Shown: positions 56,975 to 64,000 of the stretch, piece after piece
Position numbering within the stretch: the stretch's first letter is position 1
Layout: each line of letters begins with the position of its first letter
From: Prosthecobacter gellanilyticus
Lineage (GTDB): Bacteria > Verrucomicrobiota > Verrucomicrobiia > Verrucomicrobiales > Verrucomicrobiaceae
Direction of reading: 5' to 3'
Length of the DNA stretch: 64,000 nucleotides
Assembly: GCF_007992435.1 (NCBI RefSeq)
Contig: NZ_BKAG01000002.1
Span: 1 to 64,000, forward strand
Position numbers and translations under genes: made by a program
The notes under the pieces: model-generated
What the model was told of the DNA's origin: nothing
Database searches by the model: none
The model's input: only the letters and a program-made list of their open reading frames with translations

Positions 56975-57433
56975 ATGAAAACCGATACCCATACCATCTG
57001 CCTCCATCGCGTCCTGCGTGCCAAGCCTGAGCGTGTTTACCGCGCCTTTCTGGATGCCGATGCCAAGTGCAAGTGGCTGCCTCCCTTTGGATTCACCGCC
57101 AAGGTGCATCACATCGATGCCCGCGTGGGCGGCACCTACCGCATGTCCTTCACGAACTTCACCACGGGTTCCAGCCACTACTTCGGCGGCACTTATACCG
57201 AGCTCACACCGAATGAGCGAATCCGCTACACAGACAAGTTCGAGGACGCGAACCTGCCCGGCGAGATGCATGTCACGGTGGAGTTGAAGGAAGTCTTCTG
57301 CGGCACTGAGATCAAGGTCACGCAGGAAGGCGTGCCTTCCATCATCCCAGAGCACGGCTGCTATATGGGCTGGCAGGAATCACTCATCCAGCTCGCGCAG
57401 CTCGTTGATCCTGAGATTCCGGACGGCATGTGA
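56975..57433 (+). CDS. SRPBCC/AHSA1-family protein
   Basis: 152 residues. START-like fold: HRVLRAKPERVYRAFLDADAKCKWLPPFGF, VGGTYRMSFTNFTTG, IRYTDKFEDANLPGEMHVTVEL and a C-terminal helix MGWQESLIQLAQLV. Members bind small hydrophobic ligands. ECF42-type regulons often contain such proteins, and this gene carries a copy of the promoter found in front of the ECF42 operon. Confidence 0.85.
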   Translation: MKTDTHTICLHRVLRAKPERVYRAFLDADAKCKWLPPFGFTAKVHHIDARVGGTYRMSFTNFTTGSSHYFGGTYTELTPNERIRYTDKFEDANLPGEMHVTVELKEVFCGTEIKVTQEGVPSIIPEHGCYMGWQESLIQLAQLVDPEIPDGM

Positions 57434-57536
57434 GTGCTTGGCAGGACTGGGGCGCGCTGCGGCAAACTCTCGTCGTTGTTGTCGAGCTTCGCGTTGGCAT
57501 TACCTGCGCTGAGCGATAGCATGCGCGCCCCTTTTC

Positions 57537-60092
57537 ATGCCTGCCCCTACCGCGCTCCCCATCTGGAAGATCCACGCTGACATCCTGCGCACGCTGCAGG
57601 TGGGCAATCGTCTGGTGCTCGTGGCTCCCACGGGCTCTGGCAAAACCACCCAGGTGCCGCAGATGCTTCTCGATGGAGGAATCGCGGGTGATAAAATGAT
57701 CGTGGTGCTGCAACCTCGCCGCGTCGCCGCTCGCACGGTGGCCACGCGTGTGGCCTGGGAGCGTGAGAGCAAGCTCGGTGCCGAGGTGGGCTATCAGATC
57801 CGGTTTGATGACCACACCAGTGTAGGCACGCGCATCTGCTTTGTGACAGAAGGCATTCTGCTGCGCTGGCTGCAGGATGACTCGACGCTGGCCAACATCG
57901 GCGCGGTGGTCTTCGATGAGTTTCATGAGCGGAACTTGCTCAGCGATGTTGCCCTCGCGTTGGTGAAGAACCTGCAGCAAAGTCAGCGCCCGGATCTCGT
58001 CATGGTGGTCATGTCGGCCACACTCGATGCGGAGCCGGTGGCTGCCTATCTGAACTTGTGCCCGATCCTTGTCTCCGAAGGCCAGAGCTTTCCTGTTGAA
58101 GTCGAATACCTGTCTCATCCTGACTTACGTCCGCTCACGCTGCAGGCGGCGGAGGCGGTGGAGCGCATCATCCATGAACGTAACCCCGGCGATATTCTCG
58201 TCTTCATGCCCGGACGCGGCGAGATCAATGGCACTCTTGATGCACTGCGAGGCCTGAGAACTCAGGAGCGTGTGTCATGCATCCCCTTGCATGGAGAGCT
58301 CGAACCTCAAGAGCAAGACCGCGCCTTTGCGCCTAACTCTCTGCGCAAGGTCATCGTCGCCACCAACGTCGCCGAGACCAGCATCACCATTGATGGCATT
58401 CGTCACGTGGTGGACAGCGGTGTCGCGCGTGTGGCTCGCTATGATGCGGAGCGTGGCATCGGCACTCTCTTGCTTGAGCCCATCAGCCGGGCCAGTGCCG
58501 ATCAGCGCAAAGGGCGTGCAGGCCGTACAGCACCCGGGACTTGTCATCGCTTGTGGACCGTGATCGGTCATAAAGACCGTGAGGCGCGTAACACGCCCGA
58601 GATCCAGCGCAGTGACCTCGCGGAGGTCGTCTTGCTGCTGCACTCGCTCGGCATCCGCGAAGCCGCGACGTTTGACTGGCTTGACAAGCCCGACCCGCAG
58701 GCTGTGGAGCGTGCCGAGCGCTTGCTCACCATGCTCGGAGCTTTGCATGAGGAGCAGGGGAATCTCACACCCATCGGCCGCCAGATGCTGCGCCTCCCGA
58801 TGCATCCACGCTACTCACGCATGCTGATCGAGGCCAGCCAGAGAGGCTGTGTGCCTGACGCTGCTCTGTGCGCGGCCCTGGTCAGTGGACGTGACCTGCT
58901 CGCGCGTCTGGATCGTGATGATGCCCAAACCAAAAGTGCGCGTGAGATGTTTGAGGACAGTGAGGACTCTGACTTCATCACGCTCATGCGTGCCTATGAC
59001 TTCGCCAAAGAGAACGGCTTCAGCTTCGAGCGCTGCCGCAGCTATGGCATCAATGCCCAGGTTGCCCGTCAGGTGGAGCAGACGTTTCAGCAGATCTTGA
59101 ATGCAGCCCAGCAGCAGCGTCTGCATGACCGCGATGCTGCACCCGTGAGCGCAGCCAAGAATGAAGAAGCCTTGCGACGCTGCATCATGGCTGGCTTTGC
59201 GGATCAGCTCGCCAAACGGCGCGTGCCCGGCAGGCCTGAGTGCGACCTCACCGAGCACCGGCAAGGCCAGCTTGTTCGTGAGAGCGTGGTGCAGGCTGCC
59301 ACCTTTTTGGTGGCCGCGAATCTGCGAGATGCGCCTTCTCGGGGTGCCAGTTCATTGACTCTGCTCAGTCTCGCCACCAGCGTGAAGCCTGAGTGGATCG
59401 CCGAGATGTTTCCGCAGCATCTGAGCACCACCATCGAGCACCTCTTTGATGCGCAGAACAAGCGTGTCGCCGCCGTGAAACTCGTGCGCTATCGAGATCT
59501 CGTCATTGAGCAGAAAGCGCAGCAGCGCGATCTCGATCCCATCGCCAGCGGTCGTTGCCTCGCTGAAGCTCATCGCGCTGGAGCCTTTGATCTTCCGCTC
59601 ATGGATCATCGGCTGAAGCAGTTCATCGCCCGTGTGAATCTCGTCCACAGCACTTTGCCAGAACTGGAGTTTGCCGCTTTGGATGCAGATGCCATCACCG
59701 CCTGTCTCGCCCGTGCTTTCAAAGGACTCTCACTGGTCAAGGAAGCCCAGGCTGCGCCTCTCATGGCTGCGTTTCATCAACATCTGGCCTCCGGGCAGGT
59801 CAGCTGGCTGGATGAGCTGGTGCCACTCTCCATTCCGTGGACCGATGGCAGCACGGTGAAGCTCTCCTACGTGAACGAGTCGCCAGAAGTGCAGGTGAAG
59901 CTCTATGATTGCTTCGCGCTCAAAGAGCACCCCAGCCTCTGTGAAGGCCGCCTTCCGGTGCTTCTTAGCCTCTGCACTCCCGATGGCAAACGTCTGGCGA
60001 CTATCAAGGATTGGCCTGCCTTCCTGACACGCGAGTGGCCGAAGCATCGCCAAGCTATCTCCAAGAAGTTCCCGGGCGTCTTGTGGCGTTAA
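57537..60092 (+). CDS. DExH-box ATP-dependent RNA helicase (HrpA/HrpB-like)
   Basis: 851 residues. Walker A is APTGSGKTT at about 30, motif Ia LQPRRVAAR, motif II DEFHERN (DEFH rather than the usual DEAH), motif III MSATLD and motif VI SADQRKGRAGRTAPG. After the second RecA domain come the helicase-associated domain (FDWLDKPDPQAVERAERLL...LGAL) and a C-terminal domain (LPVLLSLCTPDGKRLATIKDWPAFL) like HrpB. Probably acts on structured RNA or in mRNA processing. The stop codon shares TTAA with the stop of the convergent sigma-factor gene. Confidence 0.88.
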   Translation: MPAPTALPIWKIHADILRTLQVGNRLVLVAPTGSGKTTQVPQMLLDGGIAGDKMIVVLQPRRVAARTVATRVAWERESKLGAEVGYQIRFDDHTSVGTRICFVTEGILLRWLQDDSTLANIGAVVFDEFHERNLLSDVALALVKNLQQSQRPDLVMVVMSATLDAEPVAAYLNLCPILVSEGQSFPVEVEYLSHPDLRPLTLQAAEAVERIIHERNPGDILVFMPGRGEINGTLDALRGLRTQERVSCIPLHGELEPQEQDRAFAPNSLRKVIVATNVAETSITIDGIRHVVDSGVARVARYDAERGIGTLLLEPISRASADQRKGRAGRTAPGTCHRLWTVIGHKDREARNTPEIQRSDLAEVVLLLHSLGIREAATFDWLDKPDPQAVERAERLLTMLGALHEEQGNLTPIGRQMLRLPMHPRYSRMLIEASQRGCVPDAALCAALVSGRDLLARLDRDDAQTKSAREMFEDSEDSDFITLMRAYDFAKENGFSFERCRSYGINAQVARQVEQTFQQILNAAQQQRLHDRDAAPVSAAKNEEALRRCIMAGFADQLAKRRVPGRPECDLTEHRQGQLVRESVVQAATFLVAANLRDAPSRGASSLTLLSLATSVKPEWIAEMFPQHLSTTIEHLFDAQNKRVAAVKLVRYRDLVIEQKAQQRDLDPIASGRCLAEAHRAGAFDLPLMDHRLKQFIARVNLVHSTLPELEFAALDADAITACLARAFKGLSLVKEAQAAPLMAAFHQHLASGQVSWLDELVPLSIPWTDGSTVKLSYVNESPEVQVKLYDCFALKEHPSLCEGRLPVLLSLCTPDGKRLATIKDWPAFLTREWPKHRQAISKKFPGVLWR

Positions 60093-61354
60093 ACCGCGCT
60101 AATCTCACGAATGCGACGCTGGATGAAATCCTGCTCCGAAGGTGTGGTGGCCAGGTTTCCAGCTTGGCGGAAATGCGTGAGTGCCTCCGCTGTGCGGCCA
60201 AGCTCAGCTGCGAAGGCACCGCGGATGGCGTGGTAAAGATGATAGGCTTCCAGCGTGCTGCGATCCGTGATCTTGCTGATCTCCGCGAGGCCTTCTTTGG
60301 GGCCGTGCAGACGTGCCACAGCGACCGCGCGATTCAGCGCCGTGATCGGCGAGGGGCGGATCACCATCAACTGATCATAGAGCGAGAGAATGCGCTGCCA
60401 GTCGGTGCTGGCTTCATCTGGTGAGAGACAGTGGCAGGCGGCGATGCCGGCCTCCAGGTGGTAGTGACTGACATCATCGCCGATGCTGGCATTGGCGAGA
60501 GCCTGCAGTCCTTGGTGAATCAAGCGCTGATCCCACACGGCACGATTTTGCTCATGCAGACGCATGAGACGTCCCTCGCTGTCCGTGCGTGCGGCGAGGC
60601 GAGAAGCATTCAGACACATCAGGGCGAGCAGCGCAAACACGCGAGGCTGCCGGGTTGCCGAATGCGCGAGCAGCAGGTTCACAAGCCGGATGGCTTCGTG
60701 ACATAAATCATGACGCACCAAGGTGGTGCCGCTGGAGGATTTGTAGCCTTCATTGAAAAGCAGGTAGATGGCTCCGAGCACACCTTCGAGCCTTTCCGGA
60801 AGCTCAGCCACTCCAGGCACGGTGAAGGGCAGCGCCAGTTCACGGATGAGCTGGCGCGCACGCACGAGGCGTTTCGAGATCGCAGCCTCGCTGGTGAGAA
60901 AGGAACTGCCGATCTCCGCCGCGCTCATGCCGCAGACGGTTCTCAGAGCGAGTGCTGTCTGCGCCTCCATGGAGAGCTGCGGATGGAAGCACACGAAGAG
61001 CATCCTCAACGTGTCATCCGCGATCTCATCGTCTGTCGGCATGGGAGAGTCTCCTGAAGACAGCCAGCGACCGGATTCAGCAGCGATGCTGGTTTCTTTC
61101 TCATTCCAGCGCTGCTCGCGGCGCAGCAAATCCAGAGCGAGATTCTTCGCAGTCTGCATGAGCCAGGCCCCGGGATTGTCAGGAATGCCACGATAAGGCC
61201 AGGTCTGCAGCGCCTTCACCATGGCCTCCTGCACCACGTCCTCCGCGAGTTGCAGGCGATGCGTCCCTAGCTGCGCCACCAGCGTCGCGATCAAGCGACC
61301 GCTTTCGCGTCTGAACAAGTCGTCGGTTAATCCGGCTGGGGAATCCGCATGCAT
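60089..61354 (-). CDS. ECF42-type sigma factor with C-terminal helical repeat domain
   Basis: 421 residues. Sigma-70 region 2 (about 15-85, AEDVVQEAMVKALQTWPYRGIPDNPGAWLMQTAKNLALDLLRRE) and region 4 (about 110-170, MSAAEIGSSFLTSEAAISKRLVRARQLIR) are followed by a long TPR-like domain (about 185-420: LYLLFNEGY, AIRLVNLLL, ITALNRAVAVARLHG). This arrangement, beside YciI/DGPF proteins, defines the ECF42 group, in which the C-terminal domain is thought to control activity in place of a separate anti-sigma factor. TGAGG lies six bases before the start, one of few Shine-Dalgarno-like leaders here. It is the last gene of the five-gene operon. Confidence 0.9.
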   Translation of the reverse strand: MHADSPAGLTDDLFRRESGRLIATLVAQLGTHRLQLAEDVVQEAMVKALQTWPYRGIPDNPGAWLMQTAKNLALDLLRREQRWNEKETSIAAESGRWLSSGDSPMPTDDEIADDTLRMLFVCFHPQLSMEAQTALALRTVCGMSAAEIGSSFLTSEAAISKRLVRARQLIRELALPFTVPGVAELPERLEGVLGAIYLLFNEGYKSSSGTTLVRHDLCHEAIRLVNLLLAHSATRQPRVFALLALMCLNASRLAARTDSEGRLMRLHEQNRAVWDQRLIHQGLQALANASIGDDVSHYHLEAGIAACHCLSPDEASTDWQRILSLYDQLMVIRPSPITALNRAVAVARLHGPKEGLAEISKITDRSTLEAYHLYHAIRGAFAAELGRTAEALTHFRQAGNLATTPSEQDFIQRRIREISAV

Positions 61355-61446
61355 ACCTCATGATGAAGCATGAGGCGGATTTCCGTCAACTGGAAGAACT
61401 GTTCAAATTAACATGTGACACGTGGGCTGCTGTGCCAATTAATTAG

Positions 61447-61854
61447 TTAGGCTGCGGCTGCCTCTGTGTTAGCCTTGACGTCGGCCATGGGTCCGCAGAC
61501 ATCCGCCACGGGACGGACCTCGATCTGCACGCCATAAGCCAGCACCGGGCACTCCTGGGCTAGGCGCACCGCTTCGGCAGTGCTGTCCGTGGAGAGCAGG
61601 AAGTAGCCGGCGATGGCTTCCTTGGACTCAGCGAAGACTCCGTCCGTCACCACTGTGCCTCGGGCACCCGTGACGAGCTTGCCCTCTTCCATCAGAGGCT
61701 GGGCACCGCGCAGCAGGCCCTTGCTGCGAAGGCCATCGACCCAGGCGTAGAAGGCCGTCATTGCATTCTGCAGTTCAGCGGGGGACAGAGAGCTGCCCCA
61801 ATGAGTGCCACGGATGAAGAGCAAATGTTCGCCGACAGGTTGTTGGTTGTTCAT
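61447..61854 (-). CDS. YciI/DGPF-family protein
   Basis: 135 residues. The family signature DGPFAExKE appears as TDGVFAESKEAIAGYF, with Val for Pro. LLFIRG near the start and the alpha/beta core (AVRLAQECPVLAYGVQIEVRP) fit the ferredoxin-like YciI fold. Usual partners of ECF42 sigma factors; thought to be small-molecule enzymes or sensors. Its start overlaps the stop of the next YciI gene by four bases. Confidence 0.85.
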   Translation of the reverse strand: MNNQQPVGEHLLFIRGTHWGSSLSPAELQNAMTAFYAWVDGLRSKGLLRGAQPLMEEGKLVTGARGTVVTDGVFAESKEAIAGYFLLSTDSTAEAVRLAQECPVLAYGVQIEVRPVADVCGPMADVKANTEAAAA

Positions 61855-62231
61855 GACTGGGGTGTTTCGTTGGTGATGTCGTAGGCGGAGGCTCGCACGC
61901 CTTCCAGAGGCCGGATTTCATAACTGAGGCCGAGGGCAGCACATGGGTTCTGCGCTCCATATTCCGCCGCCTGCTTCAGGCTGGAGGCGATGATGAACCA
62001 ATAGCCGCCGATGATCTCCTTGCCCTCAGCGAAGGCTGAATCGATGACGTAGCCGGTCTTCGAAGCCACGGCGCGCTCGGTGGTGAGGCGGCTGCCGTGT
62101 TTCATGCGGCCATGGGCCACGTGATCATTGATCCAGTCGTAAAACTTGGTGATCGCCGTTTCGATCTCTTCCTTGCTCGCGGTGCTGTCCCACTGTCCGC
62201 GGGACAGCACGAGGTATTCCTGAGTTTCCAT
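61851..62231 (-). CDS. YciI/DGPF-family protein, second copy
   Basis: 126 residues from the ATG at 62231 (METQEYLVLSRGQWD). The motif reads IDSAFAEGKEIIGGYWF, so both Gly and Pro of DGPF are replaced. Clearly related to the downstream copy but well diverged. Four bases overlap the next gene (ATGA), which indicates coupled translation. Confidence 0.82.
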   Translation of the reverse strand: METQEYLVLSRGQWDSTASKEEIETAITKFYDWINDHVAHGRMKHGSRLTTERAVASKTGYVIDSAFAEGKEIIGGYWFIIASSLKQAAEYGAQNPCAALGLSYEIRPLEGVRASAYDITNETPQS

Positions 62232-62253
62232 GTCCTTGGATGTGTGCGGCAGG

Positions 62254-62790
62254 TTACGGAGCAGGCTTGGCAGCGACGAGCTGTGAGAGGCTTGCCAGTC
62301 CCTTTTCAAACTCAGGACCGCACATCTTCTCGCAGTCCATGACGAGGCTCATGAGTTTGCCGACGTAGTTGTTCTCACCAAACATCGCCCAGGTCACGAC
62401 GGTCTTGTCGCCCTCAGGTTTGAGCGTGAACTCGACGGTGCTCACGCCTTCCATGGGCTTCTTCCAGTCCATGCGCTCGCGGACAAGTTCGTTAGGCTTG
62501 CTCTCCGTGATGGTGGCGGAGCCTTCGCCGGTCAGCTCGCCAGCCCAGCTGGAGACAGCGCCCACGCCGGCCTCTGGACCACTGTAGGTCATCTTGGCCT
62601 GTGGATCCATTTTGGCGAAGGGGTTCCACTCGTTGAACTTCTTGTGGTTGTTCACGTAGTCAAAGAGCACGGCAGGTGGTGCTGCAATGGCAAGACTGCG
62701 CTCCACACGGTAGTGCGGAGTCTTAAAAACCGGGATGACCAGCACCACAGCAAGGATGGCCACGAGGCCGAGAAGGATCTTTTTGATCAT
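62254..62790 (-). CDS. Membrane-anchored SRPBCC-family protein
   Basis: 178 residues. One N-terminal helix (MIKKILLGLVAILAVVLVIPVF) anchors it. The rest is an SRPBCC fold of the polyketide-cyclase type: VERSLAIAAPPAVLFDYVNNHKKFNEWNPFAKMDPQAKM, VEFTLKPEGDKTVVTWAMFGENN. It may bind a small hydrophobic ligand at the membrane. It belongs to the ECF42 operon. Confidence 0.85.
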   Translation of the reverse strand: MIKKILLGLVAILAVVLVIPVFKTPHYRVERSLAIAAPPAVLFDYVNNHKKFNEWNPFAKMDPQAKMTYSGPEAGVGAVSSWAGELTGEGSATITESKPNELVRERMDWKKPMEGVSTVEFTLKPEGDKTVVTWAMFGENNYVGKLMSLVMDCEKMCGPEFEKGLASLSQLVAAKPAP

Positions 62791-62836
62791 AATGTTAGGA
62801 GGGTGGAGTGTTGTTCTGGATTCAGGGGAAAGGTAA

Positions 62837-63241
62837 TCAGGCTTCCGGAGGCATGGCGCTCATGTGGATGAGCTCCCATTGATGACCATCAGGGTCCGCA
62901 AAGCAATGCTGATACATGAATCCATAGTCTTTGGGGCCGGCATAGGAGGTGCCGCCATTGGCCATGGCCTTGGAGACAAGACCTTCCACTTCCTCGCGGC
63001 TTTCGCAGGAGAGGCAGTTCAGCACCTGGGTGGCCTTGCGGGTATCGCAGATCTCACGCGGGGTGAACTCGCGGAACTTGGCATGGGTCAGGGCCATCAG
63101 ATGAATGTGCTCGCTGATCACGATGCACGCGGCAGTGTCGTCTGTGAAAGTGGGATTGTGGCTGAAGCCGAGCGCCTTCCAAAAGGCAAGGGTGCGCGGG
63201 AGGTCGGAGGTGGGCAGGTTGACAAAGATTTGAGTGTTCAT
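62837..63241 (-). CDS. VOC-family protein
   Basis: 134 residues. VOC/glyoxalase fold: IFVNLPTSDLPRTLAFWKALGFSHN, HLMALTHAKFREF and FADPDGHQWELIHMS. It belongs to the group of DGPF-associated VOC proteins often named lactoylglutathione lyase-like. First gene of the five-gene ECF42 operon; the promoter lies 53 bases upstream. Confidence 0.88.
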   Translation of the reverse strand: MNTQIFVNLPTSDLPRTLAFWKALGFSHNPTFTDDTAACIVISEHIHLMALTHAKFREFTPREICDTRKATQVLNCLSCESREEVEGLVSKAMANGGTSYAGPKDYGFMYQHCFADPDGHQWELIHMSAMPPEA

Positions 63242-63271
63242 CGGTTTTGAGGGGCTTGTTGTTTAAGTGGT

Positions 63272-63289
63272 TTGAACCACGCGGTTCAA
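63272..63289. promoter_or_regulatory. Palindrome at the transcription start of the ECF42 operon
   Basis: TTGAACC-ACGC-GGTTCAA, a perfect 7-bp inverted repeat. It lies immediately downstream of the -10 box, so it would cover the transcription start. It may be an operator or a 5' leader hairpin. TGTTGAAC also follows the -10 of the copy at 56920-56947. Confidence 0.5.
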
Positions 63290-63294
63290 CAAGG

Positions 63295-63322
63295 CGACGA
63301 ACGAGTTCCGGCCCGGAGGACA
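63295..63322 (-). promoter_or_regulatory. ECF-type promoter of the ECF42 operon (TGTCCT-N17-CGTCG)
   Basis: On the minus strand TGTCCT (63317-63322) is followed after 17 nt by CGTCG (63295-63299). It repeats the element at 56920-56947. Because the operon ends in the sigma gene itself, autoregulation is likely. Confidence 0.75.
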
Positions 63323-63325
63323 ACA

Positions 63326-63346
63326 TTCTGAAAAAAATTTTCAGAA
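63326..63346. promoter_or_regulatory. AT-rich palindrome upstream of the ECF42 promoter
   Basis: TTCTGAAAA-AAA-TTTTCAGAA, a perfect 9-bp inverted repeat just upstream of the -35 box. The other copy of the promoter has a weaker version (TCCGAAA ... TTTCCGAAA). It may be an UP-type element, an activator site, or part of the terminator of the esterase transcript that ends at 63393. Confidence 0.5.
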
Positions 63347-63392
63347 CCCTCCCATTTCCCTGGGCAGACAGGCCCAGAAAAGCCCGCCAAAC

Positions 63393-64000
63393 CTAGCGCA
63401 TACCGATGCTTTGGAGCCACTTCAGGGCATCCTCAGGCCAGACTTTGGCATCGCGCTCGCAGTGCAGACCATAGCCGTGGCCGCCAGTAGGGTAGAGCTT
63501 GAACTCGTGCCCGATCTTCGCGGCATTCAGCGCCTCATGATACACCTTGCTGCCGACGACGTGCGTCTTGTCGTCCTCGCTGTGGATGATGAGCGTGGGC
63601 GGGATGCTGACCTTCAGATTGAGGTCGGGTGAGACGCCGCCTTTCTTGTCATCGAGATAGGCAGGATAAACAAGGATCGCGAAATCAGGGCGGCAGCTCT
63701 GCTGGTCCACCGCATCGGTCGCAGGATAAGCACGGGCCTCAAACTGCGTGCTCGATTTGGCCGCCACATTGCCTCCGGCAGAGAAGCCGATGATGCCGAC
63801 ACGCTTCGGGTCAATTCCCCACTCGCTGGAATGCCCACGGGCAAGGCTGATCGCACGCTGCGCATCCTGGAGAGCACCCTCACGATTGTTCGGTGTGCGA
63901 TACTTCAGCACCAGCGCGCTGATGCCGCTCTTGTTCAGCCACGTGGCGATTTCAGTGCCTTCCTTGTCGATCACGGTGTAGCTGTAACCACCGCCGGGGC
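63393..64000 (-). CDS. Alpha/beta-hydrolase (esterase/lipase-like), 5' end beyond the window
   Basis: The last 201 or so residues are visible; the gene continues past the right edge. PGGGY (oxyanion hole), then GFSAGG with the nucleophile Ser, HSEDDKTHV with the Asp, and GGHGYGL with the His complete the triad. This is the BD-FAE/hormone-sensitive-lipase-like group of secreted or cytoplasmic carbohydrate esterases. Whether a signal peptide exists cannot be seen. Confidence 0.85.
   Translation of the reverse strand, partial: PGGGYSYTVIDKEGTEIATWLNKSGISALVLKYRTPNNREGALQDAQRAISLARGHSSEWGIDPKRVGIIGFSAGGNVAAKSSTQFEARAYPATDAVDQQSCRPDFAILVYPAYLDDKKGGVSPDLNLKVSIPPTLIIHSEDDKTHVVGSKVYHEALNAAKIGHEFKLYPTGGHGYGLHCERDAKVWPEDALKWLQSIGMR

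Overview
The window looks like chromosomal DNA of a GC-rich, Gram-negative member of the Verrucomicrobia, probably near Prosthecobacter/Verrucomicrobium. That placement is an inference from gene content. A DUF1800 gene is followed by a DUF1501 gene. A very large secreted protein ends in the PVC-type dehydrogenase, HEAT and cytochrome c arrangement. LamG, Calx-beta and CotH modules are common, and almost no start codon has a Shine-Dalgarno sequence. I see no tRNA, rRNA, CRISPR array, insertion sequence or prophage.

Layout. 0.2-7 kb (mostly minus strand): a secreted nitrilase-like amidohydrolase with a PIG-L deacetylase, a MoeB-rhodanese protein, two sugar-phosphate isomerase-like TIM barrels and a zinc-ribbon membrane protein. 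7.2-10.9 kb (plus): rpoN, an unusual HTH-receiver protein and a DusB-type dihydrouridine synthase that overlaps a convergent PAP2 phosphatase. 10.8-14.2 kb (minus): PAP2, a GT39 glycosyltransferase and two tandem paralogous secreted proteins with matching promoters. 14.4-25.2 kb: an NdpA-like nucleoid protein, the ceramidase/LamG/dehydrogenase/cytochrome c fusion, an FAD amine oxidase and clpB. 25.2-26.7 kb: a small accessory patch with a truncated nucleotidyltransferase and two orphan genes. 26.8-38.3 kb: manA with an APC permease, an RDD protein, a GH75-like membrane protein with an SDR, DUF1800/DUF1501, and a divergent LysR/pirin pair. 38.3-48.6 kb: one 3457-residue CotH/lamin-tail/Calx-beta surface protein. 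48.8-54.4 kb (plus): DoxX-like, VOC, YcaC-like hydrolase, ABM monooxygenase, alginate-export-type porin and YtcJ-like amidohydrolase. 54.6-64 kb: katG, an SRPBCC protein, an HrpA/HrpB-type helicase, an ECF42-type sigma factor operon and a partial esterase.

The clearest regulatory result is a shared promoter-like element (TTGTCCT-N17-CGTCG). It lies in front of the VOC-SRPBCC-YciI-YciI-ECF42 operon and again, 6 kb away, in front of a lone SRPBCC gene next to katG, which suggests one ECF42 regulon. A perfect 11-bp inverted repeat with a 9-nt spacer sits upstream of clpB in the same geometry as CIRCE.

Short repeats run through the window: palindromes of the GCGGACTWNAGTCCGC/GGGCTWNAGCCC type, a GCAGGCG-TCC-CGCCTGC palindrome, and degenerate word repeats (AATCCTG, AATGACGAA, GAACCGA). 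Several sit in frame inside genes, including the giant dehydrogenase and the inter-domain linker of ClpB.
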